A stretch of 45,196 nt of DNA, taken from the NCBI GenBank assembly GCA_013152715.1, contig JAADFU010000181.1, positions 1 through 45,196 of the forward strand, given 5' to 3'. Within the stretch, counting starts at the first letter, position 1, and each line of letters opens with the position of its first letter. Positions 8,883 to 16,346 of this stretch are shown here, piece after piece. A program made the translations under genes and the position numbers. This DNA is from Calditrichota bacterium (GTDB lineage: Bacteria > Zhuqueibacterota > Zhuqueibacteria > Thermofontimicrobiales > Thermofontimicrobiaceae). Under the pieces are notes generated by a model. That model made no database searches. It had not been told where the DNA came from and saw only the letters and a list, made by a program, of their open reading frames with translations.

Positions 8883-9227
8883 TCAATAATAGGGATCGTC
8901 TTTTGATTCAATGAGCACGAGTCCAAAGCTTTTGCCGGAGATGGTGAGCCCTACTTTTATTTTTCCGGTCACCGAAACCCGATCTCCTTTAAACGGGATT
9001 GCTCCTTTTGGCTTGACCCACAGCGTGCCCGTACCATCGTCGATTTGATAAATTCCAATGCCCAAAATCGGCATTGTGACGGTGTTTTTGACAACGCCGC
9101 TGACATTCACAATTCGGTTGTGGTAGCGTCGCGAATCCTGGCGTATGTCATTGATGCGCGTGCTGGCGGCGCAACCGATGATTGTCAGTGCCAGAAAAAC
9201 GATCATTGCCTTCGCGAAATTTCTCAT
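8883..9227 (-). CDS. Small OB-fold lipoprotein
   Basis: 114 residues. The N-terminal signal with lipobox TIIGC (Cys19) predicts a lipid-anchored envelope protein. The rest resembles a short OB-fold: IVNVSGVVKNTVTMP, then YQIDDGTGTLWVKP and GDRVSVTGKIKVG, alternating strands with a central DDGTG turn. Similar domains bind small ligands or oligosaccharides in periplasmic proteins. No function can be assigned. It stands alone between the fusion enzyme gene and a non-coding region. Start ATG 9227 has GGGAGC seven to twelve bases upstream. Confidence 0.8.
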   Translation of the reverse strand: MRNFAKAMIVFLALTIIGCAASTRINDIRQDSRRYHNRIVNVSGVVKNTVTMPILGIGIYQIDDGTGTLWVKPKGAIPFKGDRVSVTGKIKVGLTISGKSFGLVLIESKDDPYY

Positions 9228-9294
9228 CTTTGCTCCCTTCGGAAAAGTGAGTTTTCCTTTTGTCGGACATTTTATTGACGTCTCGACAAAAAAT

Positions 9295-11658
9295 TTATTC
9301 TTCTGTTTTCTTGCGCAGTTCTTCGGAATGCTGGAAAAATTCTTCCAGGGTCATTTTTTTTAGAAAATTAAAACCGCGCGCCGCGCGAAGCCTTGGGTGT
9401 TTATTTTCGAACAAAAACTCTCTTCCCAGCGCAGATTTTATCAATTGATATTGCTCGACCATAATCTGCTGCGCCAATCGGGAAAACGGGCCGTCCAACT
9501 CGTAGCTTGGGAAAGACGCTGCCCGCTGCGAACCAAAACAGCTATGAAATGCCTGGTCCAGGCTGGCAAAAGAATTCAGGGAAACAGGGACAAAAGTCGT
9601 CGCTTCGGCCGGGTGAAATCTGTACCACACATTGCGATAGCCCCAGATTTGAATTTTTGCTTTTTTGTGTTTTTTGGTGTATTTTTTTAAGGCCTCGCTG
9701 ATCGCTTGCATGACTTTGTAGTGCGTATCGGGACCGCTGCCTTCAGGGTCAAGCGCCACGGTAACGATGGTCGGCTTAATTTCTTCAATCAATCTGATAA
9801 TTGGCTTGACGTCGCGTTGGTCTTCCGGTTCTTCGGTAAAAATTTCGCCCTGGTAAAATCCGAGACGGAGATGTTTTACGTTTTGAGAGTTGAAACCCAG
9901 ATAGGCCCACAACAGATCCGCTTCCCATTCTCTGATCATTCCTTTGAGTCGCTGAATGTAGGTCATATCTTTTTTGCCCGGATATTGTGTGTGAAAATAA
10001 TTGAGCAATTCATCGATGCGATGTTTGATATGCTGTAAACTTTCTTCTTCAAAAATGAACATTAAATTTCGTAACAGACGTCGGCTTTGCGCTTCATTTT
10101 TTATTGAGCGGCTGTGCGCGGCGACGCCGTCAAGATAATGGTACACGTCCCGGTCGCGAAATAGCGCGTTGGAGAAATCAAAGTAATGCTGGGCGTGAAG
10201 TCGCTGAAATTGTGCTGTGTCAATATAATCGTACCGCAAAATTTTGAGTAAATCGTAAACATACTTATTGGTGACGGCGGTGAAGCCGCTGGTCATGTAA
10301 TTAAAATAATGGACGTTTTTCGGATCCCGCACCAGGTGCACCATGTAGGGCCAAAATCCGAGCATGACATCGTCGTGATGCGGCGCAGTGTGCATGAAAA
10401 TCTCTCCGCTAACGGGCGCGACACCATCGTTAATTTTCTGTTTGATGGAATTTTCCGTCATTTGAATGATTTCAGCGACTTGTTTTGAGGTTTTGGACAG
10501 CAAGAGATTTCCGATTTTGTTTTCGGTGAAATTTTTTTCTGTCAAAGCAGATAATCTTTTTGAGTTCAATTGAGCTAAATTGATGGTCACGCGTTCCAGG
10601 TCTTCGTCCGACAAATTTTCTTTCCTTGCCAATTCCTGGAAGCGGCGTTCAACGAGAAATTTAGCGGCGCCGCGCGTCAAATAAAATCGTGCGCGCGGCA
10701 ATTTTTGCAGCGCCGTTGCCGGATACAAATTGTTGGGGTTGTTTTCGATTGCCTTTTGAATGATCTTTGCCTTTGCCTCGCCGGCGGCGATGATTATGGC
10801 GACCGCTGCCGGGTTGTAAATAATTGTACTCAATCCGATGGTGATGACCAGCCGGTTCCTGGCAATTTCAATGCCGCCCATGTCCGTGGCTGCCGCTGCC
10901 TGTGTCTCGTAATTTGTCGGTGTTAATCGTGTCGTGGAGAAATGGTCCGAGCCGCGAACATTAAAGCCGATGTGTCCGTCCGGGCCGATGCCGCCAAGAA
11001 AAAAGCCAATGCCGCCCATCTTGCGAATTTTGGTTTCGTAATCGAAGCAGTACTGGTCGATGGCTTCAATAACTTGTTTTTGCACGCGTTCCTGCTTTAA
11101 AGTTGGCTGTCGATAGCGCAGACTCAAGTCAACTTTTTCATCGGGAAAAACTTTTTGGGGATCCATGTCTTCCGGCACGCCGATTTTGTAAGCGTCGATG
11201 AGCAGGGCTTTATTTTTATCGAGACCAAAATCTTTAATGTAATAGCGATTGATGTAATGGTAAAAGCTGTTGTATTGCAGGGAATTGATCGGATAAAATT
11301 CGTCAATTTGCACAAAACGCAAATTCTCCATTTCAGGCTTTTTCGTCGTATCGAGCAAACCCCAGGAGCGAAGGTCTTCTTTGATTTCTTTTTTACCCCA
11401 ATTTTTGAGAAAATATTTTACCCATCTGATGAAATGTTCGGGGGTTTTCCCGGTCGGAAGAGAAATGACGCCGTGGGGATTATTTTGTACCCACTCCAAA
11501 AAGCGAACCGCGGTCAGCTTTCCCAACGCCGGGAAATTATCCACAATGATAACAGGAATTTTTTCTGTCGGCGGATAAATTGGATCCAATCCACTCCTTT
11601 CAAGCGCTTCTTTTTCAACATTCGATTCATTAAATGAAAAATTCAATGTCTTGTTCAT
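9295..11658 (-). CDS. Glucosamine-6-phosphate deaminase-like / PIG-L deacetylase-like fusion protein
   Basis: 787 residues, two enzyme domains. The N-terminal half is NagB-like: SLPTGKTPEHF (sugar-phosphate loop), FVQIDEFYP (the general-base Asp) and GGIGPDGHIGFN (the Asp-Gly-His active site). The C-terminal half is PIG-L/LmbE-like: TAPHHDDVMLG in place of the usual PHPDDE, and a second metal-ligand region EGSGPDTHYKVMQ. The pairing suggests amino-sugar processing, deacetylation plus deamination/isomerisation, but the third residue of the zinc motif differs (Val for Glu), so the second activity needs proof. Start at ATG 11658 is chosen over ATGs at 11664 and 11685 because AAAGGA lies five bases upstream. 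Confidence 0.88.
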   Translation of the reverse strand: MNKTLNFSFNESNVEKEALERSGLDPIYPPTEKIPVIIVDNFPALGKLTAVRFLEWVQNNPHGVISLPTGKTPEHFIRWVKYFLKNWGKKEIKEDLRSWGLLDTTKKPEMENLRFVQIDEFYPINSLQYNSFYHYINRYYIKDFGLDKNKALLIDAYKIGVPEDMDPQKVFPDEKVDLSLRYRQPTLKQERVQKQVIEAIDQYCFDYETKIRKMGGIGFFLGGIGPDGHIGFNVRGSDHFSTTRLTPTNYETQAAAATDMGGIEIARNRLVITIGLSTIIYNPAAVAIIIAAGEAKAKIIQKAIENNPNNLYPATALQKLPRARFYLTRGAAKFLVERRFQELARKENLSDEDLERVTINLAQLNSKRLSALTEKNFTENKIGNLLLSKTSKQVAEIIQMTENSIKQKINDGVAPVSGEIFMHTAPHHDDVMLGFWPYMVHLVRDPKNVHYFNYMTSGFTAVTNKYVYDLLKILRYDYIDTAQFQRLHAQHYFDFSNALFRDRDVYHYLDGVAAHSRSIKNEAQSRRLLRNLMFIFEEESLQHIKHRIDELLNYFHTQYPGKKDMTYIQRLKGMIREWEADLLWAYLGFNSQNVKHLRLGFYQGEIFTEEPEDQRDVKPIIRLIEEIKPTIVTVALDPEGSGPDTHYKVMQAISEALKKYTKKHKKAKIQIWGYRNVWYRFHPAEATTFVPVSLNSFASLDQAFHSCFGSQRAASFPSYELDGPFSRLAQQIMVEQYQLIKSALGREFLFENKHPRLRAARGFNFLKKMTLEEFFQHSEELRKKTEE

Positions 11659-11940
11659 GTTCATCCTTTCTCTGGCAATTGTCATTCAAAATGTCTTCCC
11701 CCGCTAAACTGCGAGACTACCGTCATACAGAAAAGAAATCAATTGCGTATGTGAAAAATTTGTAGCGTCCGTTTCAGATTATGGTTCTGTTTATGAATTT
11801 GGAGAAAAATTGAGACTGGCGATTCGGTGAAATATCGGCCAATTTTTTCTGCAAATTACTTCAAAAATAGCAAAGCCCATTTTAATGCTATAATTTAAAA
11901 ATATTTTTCCATTAATCAAGTTTTTTTTAATATCCATGCA
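11659..11940. other. Intergenic region upstream of the NagB/PIG-L fusion
   Basis: About 280 bp, AT-rich, no ORF worth calling. It should carry the promoter of the fusion gene on the minus strand, but no convincing -35/-10 pair was found. A TATAAT word near 11889 is on the plus strand, where no gene follows. Confidence 0.4.
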
Positions 11941-11975
11941 TAAAAAAAGGGATTACAGTTTTACTATAATCCCTT
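11941..11975 (-). terminator. Rho-independent terminator of the thioredoxin-like gene
   Basis: On the minus strand a 12-bp stem (AAGGGATTATAG pairing with CTGTAATCCCTT, one G-U pair) closes a 5-nt TAAAA loop and is followed by a run of T. It begins 20 bp after the stop of the thioredoxin-like lipoprotein gene. Confidence 0.88.
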
Positions 11976-11994
11976 AGAATTTCATTAATTGACG

Positions 11995-12576
11995 TCACAT
12001 CTTCTTCGCTTTTGTCGTTCCGCAATCGCCTTTTTTGTCAATGAACTCTTGCAGAGATACATTTTTTTTGTAGCACTCCTGATCAATGTAATCGAGAATA
12101 TAACCGAATTTGTCCGCCGGAATGTAGCCCGGGATCACAGTAATGACTTCCTGTTTCGACGTGAGGAAACCGAGCGAGGGAAAACCAGTCACGCGAAACG
12201 CTTGTGTCAACTGCACATTGGTAAATTCGCGACCTTGAAAGTGGGCGGTTTCTGTCTGGCTTTCCGCGTTGATGCGGATGGTGACAAAGCGTTCCGCCAG
12301 TTTTTTGGCGATTTCGGGGTTCTGGAAAGTTTTTTCGTCCATCACTTTGCACCAGTGACACCAATCCGTATAAAAATCGATGATCATATTTTTATTTTCT
12401 TTTGCGCCCTTCGCCAGACCCTCGTCAAATTTCATCCAAACGACTTCTGGCTTGGCGTCGCTCTTTTTCTCTACCTTTTGTTGCTTGTCCTGAGCAATGC
12501 TTTCGCTGTCCGACCCAGAGCAGCCCCATACAAAAATTACAGTTAAAAGCAAAAATACGCTAAAATACTTTTTCAT
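11995..12576 (-). CDS. Thioredoxin-fold lipoprotein
   Basis: 193 residues. A signal with lipobox FVWGC (Cys19) is followed by a charged linker (about 25-45), then a thioredoxin-like domain with DFYTDWCHWCKVMD (CxxC at about 73-76) and cis-Pro region VTGFPSLGFL. This resembles the thioredoxin-7/DsbD C-terminal group, which reduces or exchanges disulfides on the outer side of the membrane. Start ATG 12576 has GGAGG seven bases upstream. The gene lies downstream of DUF6132 and the UGA-containing small frame on the same strand, suggesting a shared role in envelope thiol or selenol chemistry. Confidence 0.9.
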   Translation of the reverse strand: MKKYFSVFLLLTVIFVWGCSGSDSESIAQDKQQKVEKKSDAKPEVVWMKFDEGLAKGAKENKNMIIDFYTDWCHWCKVMDEKTFQNPEIAKKLAERFVTIRINAESQTETAHFQGREFTNVQLTQAFRVTGFPSLGFLTSKQEVITVIPGYIPADKFGYILDYIDQECYKKNVSLQEFIDKKGDCGTTKAKKM

Positions 12577-12681
12577 GATAATCCTCCAATAGAATTTAAC
12601 TTTAACCCAAAAGCGAAACGCTTTTTTAAATTGTCCGTAGCCGGAATTGGGTAGTGAATTTTCACGGCCGTAGCCACAGAT

Positions 12682-12855
12682 TTATTTCCTGACGATTAGG
12701 TGACGCTTATTATTTTTTTTAACGATACGGAGAACATCGCCTTTTCCGCTCGCTGATATTTTGCGTTTTGTGAAGCGATAAAAATTGAGTGTCTCCACAT
12801 GAAAAACTAATTTGTCCCCGGCAATTTCATTTTTTTCATAATTTTTCGATGAATT
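12682..12855 (-). pseudogene. In-frame open continuation after the TAG of the UGA-containing small gene
   Basis: Beyond the TAG at 12856-12858 the same frame stays open for 57 codons to a TAA at 12682-12684. The translation, for example AGDKLVFHVETLNFYRF and GDVLRIVKKNNKRHLIVRK, looks like protein with alternating strands, not random sequence. It has no ATG; the only alternative start is a GTG near 12798 without a good ribosome site. It may be the 3' part of a gene broken by TAG, a separate small gene, or chance. I recognise no family. Confidence 0.35.
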
Positions 12856-13026
12856 CTATGCTTCATTTTTCTCGATTTGCGCGTCATTAATGTTCGTTTT
12901 GTCTTCACTTTCATCCTGAAAGTCGCAGGAGCGAGGCATTCAGGTAGAGATCCCCGCTTTGGGTAAAACATAGCGCAGCAATATCACATACACGACAAAA
13001 AATAAAATTGGAATTAACGAATCCAT
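12856..13026 (-). CDS. Candidate selenoprotein: small membrane protein with in-frame UGA (Sec29)
   Basis: Frame from ATG 13026 with AGGAG eight bases upstream; its A is the last base of the DUF6132 stop (TAATG), so translation is coupled. Residues 4-22 form one hydrophobic helix ending LRYVLPKAGIST. Codon 29 is TGA (12940-12942), and the frame then runs MPRSC and an acidic tail to TAG at 12856-12858, 56 residues if UGA is read as Sec. A Cys at residue 34 gives a U-x4-C pair. A SECIS-like hairpin follows the UGA. Without recoding the product is a 28-residue membrane peptide. TGA is an ordinary stop elsewhere here (28897-28899, 14073-14075). The family is not known to me; decay is the main alternative. 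Confidence 0.5.
12907..12923 (-). promoter_or_regulatory. Candidate bacterial SECIS hairpin
   Basis: The RNA ACUUUC-AGGAU-GAAAGU forms a perfect 6-bp stem with a 5-nt loop. It starts 16 nt after the in-frame UGA and its loop starts 22 nt after it, inside the range known for bacterial SECIS elements. The loop begins AGG, as in the E. coli fdhF element (AGGUCU). Short stems can arise by chance, so this supports but does not prove recoding. Confidence 0.45.
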
Positions 13027-13232
13027 TAATTTTGCTCCTGTAGTTTTTTCTTTTTCTTGTCTTCTTTCCTATTAAAAGAAAGAACAATGCCTATTAGCGC
13101 TCCATATCCTGTGCTGATGTATGGATTGCTGGTGATAGGGCAAGATCCGGATCGACATCCGATAAATTTGTAATATGCAAATCCCAAAATAGCGCCAATC
13201 AGAATAATCCCTATTCGTTTCCAGATTTTCAT
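13026..13232 (-). CDS. DUF6132 family small membrane protein
   Basis: 68 residues from ATG 13232, chosen because GAGG lies five bases upstream; an upstream in-frame ATG at 13253 has no such site. A first hydrophobic helix (GIILIGAILGFAYYKFIG) is followed by CRSGSCPITSNPYIS, with a Cys-x4-Cys pair typical of this family, a second helix (YGALIGIVLSF) and a Lys-rich tail. The function is unknown. The conserved Cys pair and the thioredoxin-like neighbour hint at redox or metal-linked work in the inner membrane. Its stop overlaps the start of the UGA-containing small gene by one base. Confidence 0.85.
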   Translation of the reverse strand: MKIWKRIGIILIGAILGFAYYKFIGCRSGSCPITSNPYISTGYGALIGIVLSFNRKEDKKKKKLQEQN

Positions 13233-13340
13233 AATTTCCTCATGATTTTGCATACGGTTCCGCTTTGTAAAAAAAGAAACTTTAAAGAAATATTAGATGC
13301 CCGTTTCTCGTAAAAGTTTCATTGCAGACAAAAATTTCGC

Positions 13341-13369
13341 TTGCGTCACAGGCGAAAACTCATTATATT
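13341..13369 (+). promoter_or_regulatory. Possible promoter of the PhoU-like gene
   Basis: TTGCGT at 13341-13346 and TATATT at 13364-13369 are 17 bp apart, 38 bp before the ATG. The -10 is good and the -35 weak, in the 174-bp region between divergent genes. Confidence 0.35.
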
Positions 13370-13406
13370 AAAATCAAAAGATTAGCGCCAAAATATGAGG
13401 TGAATC

Positions 13407-14075
13407 ATGTTAAAAGAATTGCAAAAACTATTTGGGAAAAAGAGTCTCATGGAACAAGCGGTGGCCGCGTGTCTGGTGATGTTGAAAGAGGATTGGGAAA
13501 TGTTTCGTGAATCTGTAAAATCTTTGCGTGAGAGCGACACGGCAGAGCTCAGTTTTGATATTGAGGGAAAAGATATTAAAATTAACAAGTTTGAGCGTGA
13601 GGTGAGGAAAAAAGTGCTCACGCATCTCGCCGTCAGCGATGTGAGCGATTTGAATCTTGGGCTGATCTTAATCAGCATTGTCATCGACATCGAGCGGATC
13701 GGCGATTACACAAAAAATATTGTGGAATTAGCACAAAATCATCCCGGTCGTTTACGCGGCGGCCCCTGGGAACAGAAGCTAAAGCAGAATGAACAGATCA
13801 TCTCAGATAATTTCGGGCGTTTGATTTTGGCGTTTGAAAAATCAGAAACAGACAGCGCAAAACAATTACTCGATGAGTTGTGGCGGATCAAGAAAGATTG
13901 CGACGCCAGAGTGTTTGAACTCATTCAAAACGAAAGTTTGGATTTGCAGATAAAAGACGCTGTCGCGTTGGCGCTTTACATGCGCTATTTGAAACGTGTC
14001 GCTTCGCATTTGATGAATATTGCCACCAGTCTTGTGAATCCATTTCATAAATTGGGTTATCGGCCGGTGGAGTGA
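13407..14075 (+). CDS. PhoU-domain (DUF47-like) protein
   Basis: 222 residues, nearly all helix. It shows two PhoU-type three-helix repeats with the acidic metal-cluster motif DIERIGDYTKNIVELA near 95 and a partner region RYLKRVASHLMNIATSLVNP near 193. PhoU-like proteins bind metal clusters and regulate phosphate uptake or pair with Pit/Na-Pi transporters; no phosphate transporter is visible here. GAGGTG lies four bases before the ATG. It opens the plus-strand block and is separated by about 200 bp from the Yip1 gene, so it is probably its own unit. Confidence 0.88.
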   Translation: MLKELQKLFGKKSLMEQAVAACLVMLKEDWEMFRESVKSLRESDTAELSFDIEGKDIKINKFEREVRKKVLTHLAVSDVSDLNLGLILISIVIDIERIGDYTKNIVELAQNHPGRLRGGPWEQKLKQNEQIISDNFGRLILAFEKSETDSAKQLLDELWRIKKDCDARVFELIQNESLDLQIKDAVALALYMRYLKRVASHLMNIATSLVNPFHKLGYRPVE

Positions 14076-14278
14076 AAAGAACGGAAAGCGTGAGTTTTTT
14101 TCTTTTTAATATGCAACAAATTCCGCGATATTGAACCTTTGGGGGCGCTTTTGCCATGAAACCGATTCGTCGCAAAATTTTCTGAAACTTTTTCTTGTCG
14201 TTTCCGTCTTTAGGGTCAACAAGAGCGGTCAGAGTTGAAAATTTTAAGTTTGTCAGAAATTTTAATTGGGAGGATAAC

Positions 14279-14989
14279 ATGGAAGCAAGTCACGAAATCG
14301 CCGAGATGAACTTCTTTGAAAAATTAATCAATGTATTTTTCGCTCCGCGGAAAACGATGGAATCTATCGATCGAAAACCACTATGGGTTCTGCCCTTTAT
14401 CGTAGTGCTGGTTCTTATCACGCTATTTACCGCACTCACCATCAACATTTCTCTGCAGGAACAATTGCCCAAACAGCGAGCGGCAATGGAAGAAAAGGGT
14501 ATGTCCACCGATCAAATTGACAACGCCATGGAAATAGGGCATAAAGTCGGTAAGATAATCGGCCCGATCTCGGCGCTGATCGTTAGCGGAATTTTTACGG
14601 CGCTGATGGCTCTCATCATCTGGTTTGTCGGCAATATTGTTCTCGGTGGTTTGGCGCCTTTCAAAAAAGTTTTCACAGTTTATGTGTATTCTACTTTTAT
14701 CAGTATATTGGGAATGTTTATCAAGCTGCCTTTGATTTTTCAAAAGAAAACCATGGACATCAATTTTAGTCTGGCGTCCTTTTTTAACCCGGATAATATC
14801 AACAAATTCATGTATTCTTTTCTAAAATCCATTGAAGTATTCGAGGTGTGGAGATTTTTTGTGCTTGCCATCGGATTTGCAGTTGTTTATCGTTTCTCGA
14901 TGAAGAAGTCCGCGTGGACGATGTTCGCATTATTTCTTATTTATGCCGCCATTATGACCATAATTTACTCGTTTCAGATGGGCAAATAA
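14279..14989 (+). CDS. Yip1-family integral membrane protein
   Basis: 236 residues from ATG 14279, with GGGAGGA five bases upstream. The frame is open from 14195 but the earlier start lacks a ribosome site. About five hydrophobic segments follow an amphipathic N-terminus FFEKLINVFFAPRKTMESI, which is characteristic of bacterial Yip1-domain proteins; WVLPFIVVLVLITLFTALT is the first. Bacterial Yip1 proteins have no defined job. It lies 18 bp before the TolC gene and may be co-transcribed with the exporter. Confidence 0.85.
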   Translation: MEASHEIAEMNFFEKLINVFFAPRKTMESIDRKPLWVLPFIVVLVLITLFTALTINISLQEQLPKQRAAMEEKGMSTDQIDNAMEIGHKVGKIIGPISALIVSGIFTALMALIIWFVGNIVLGGLAPFKKVFTVYVYSTFISILGMFIKLPLIFQKKTMDINFSLASFFNPDNINKFMYSFLKSIEVFEVWRFFVLAIGFAVVYRFSMKKSAWTMFALFLIYAAIMTIIYSFQMGK

Positions 14990-15007
14990 ACAGACAGGAG
15001 TTTTTTT

Positions 15008-16324
15008 ATGCGACGAATCGGTTTTTTCATGGTTATTTTTTTGTCGATGCTGACATTTGCTTTTGCGCAAACTGACGTCCGCAAAACGCTCAGCTTGAAT
15101 GATTGCATTCACATTGCACTGAAAAACAATACAAGCATTGTAGCGGCAAAGAGTTCCGCAGACATGTCAAATGCGGCGCTGCAATCGGCGAGGGGCAATT
15201 TTTTGCCGATAGTGGATTTTAGAGCGAGTGGGAGCCGACGAAGCGAAGAGTGGAAAACAATTCGCTTTGACGAGTTGGTGTCGTCAAAAGAATCATATTC
15301 CTACCAATTTGAGCTACGGCAGCCGATTTTCACGGGATTTAGCAATTATGCTAATTACAAACAGCGACAGTTCGACTACCGGCAGAATGAGAATAAATTT
15401 GGCTGGACAAAACAAACTGTCGTTGTCGATGTGAAGTTGAAGTATTACAACGTACTGAAAAATAAACAATTGCTGAATGTGGCGGAAGAGGCGCTGCGCG
15501 CTGGCAAAGAAGAATTGAATCGGCTGCAGGAAATGGAAAAAATAGGCGCTGTGTCCAGGTCCGAAGTGTTTCAGCAAAAAGTCCGCGTTGGCGAATATCG
15601 GCTTAATCTGGTCAACGCGCGGAACGCTTACATTAATGCGGAAACTGAGCTCAATCACACATTAGGTATCGATGTTACCAGAGAGATTGAATTGGTTCCG
15701 GAAATAATGGACACGCTGGCGCGCGCGCCGGATTTGGATTTTGCTTCTGCGACTAAAATGGCGCTGGCAAATCGATTGGATTTAAAAGCGTTTGTGGATC
15801 AATTGGAGAGCTCCAAAGCTAATGTTACTGTCCAAAAAAGCGGCTATTTTCCCATGCTTTCGGTCTTCGGTAATTACAATTGGTGGGACGTCCAATTTCC
15901 GCGAAAAAAAAGGGACATCGATGCATTTGATTCTTACAGCGTCGGCGTCAGCTTGAGTTTTAATTTATTCAATGGCTTCAAAACCAGGTCCGCGGTGCAG
16001 GCCGCAAAAGCCCGGGTGATTGCCGAGGAAGCAAATCTGGAGCAAGCGAAGCGTCAGGTGATCTGGGACGTGAAAAAAGCGTTTCTGGAACTGGACAGAG
16101 TCAATGAAAATTTGCAGGTGACAAAGGAAAATATTCAGGCTGCGGAAGAAGATTACCGGCTGGCGTCTGAGCGTTACCACATTGGCGCCGGGACTTTAAT
16201 TGAACAATTGACGGCGCACGCCTCTTTGACCAGCGCCAAAGTAGAAAGAATTAAAGCAGTTTACGACTATAAATATGCTGTGACTTTGTTGGAGTTGGTC
16301 ACGGGCAGACTAACCTGGAAGTAA
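15008..16324 (+). CDS. TolC-family outer-membrane efflux protein
   Basis: 438 residues. A signal peptide MRRIGFFMVIFLSMLTFAFA is cleaved before QTD. Two outer-membrane-efflux repeats follow with long coiled-coil segments (for example 155-215 and 330-410), starting LSLNDCIHIALKNN. It forms the trimeric outer-membrane channel of tripartite exporters. AGGAG lies seven bases before the ATG. It is followed 22 bp later by the adaptor gene, so the two products should dock to one another. Length is within the family range. Confidence 0.94.
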   Translation: MRRIGFFMVIFLSMLTFAFAQTDVRKTLSLNDCIHIALKNNTSIVAAKSSADMSNAALQSARGNFLPIVDFRASGSRRSEEWKTIRFDELVSSKESYSYQFELRQPIFTGFSNYANYKQRQFDYRQNENKFGWTKQTVVVDVKLKYYNVLKNKQLLNVAEEALRAGKEELNRLQEMEKIGAVSRSEVFQQKVRVGEYRLNLVNARNAYINAETELNHTLGIDVTREIELVPEIMDTLARAPDLDFASATKMALANRLDLKAFVDQLESSKANVTVQKSGYFPMLSVFGNYNWWDVQFPRKKRDIDAFDSYSVGVSLSFNLFNGFKTRSAVQAAKARVIAEEANLEQAKRQVIWDVKKAFLELDRVNENLQVTKENIQAAEEDYRLASERYHIGAGTLIEQLTAHASLTSAKVERIKAVYDYKYAVTLLELVTGRLTWK

Positions 16325-16346
16325 AGAATGTTTCAGGAGAAATTAA

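Noticed and set aside
8729-8926. 65-codon minus-strand frame overlapping the OB-fold lipoprotein gene
   Set aside because: It overlaps a supported gene by 44 bp in another frame, has no clear ribosome site and no recognisable domain. It could be real but I cannot support it.
9045-9448. Several plus-strand frames opposite the lipoprotein and fusion genes
   Set aside because: They are antisense shadows with no domains and no ribosome sites.
12940-12942. TGA reassigned to an amino acid genome-wide
   Set aside because: TGA ends other full-length genes here (14073-14075, 28897-28899) without readthrough into conserved sequence, so only local recoding is plausible.
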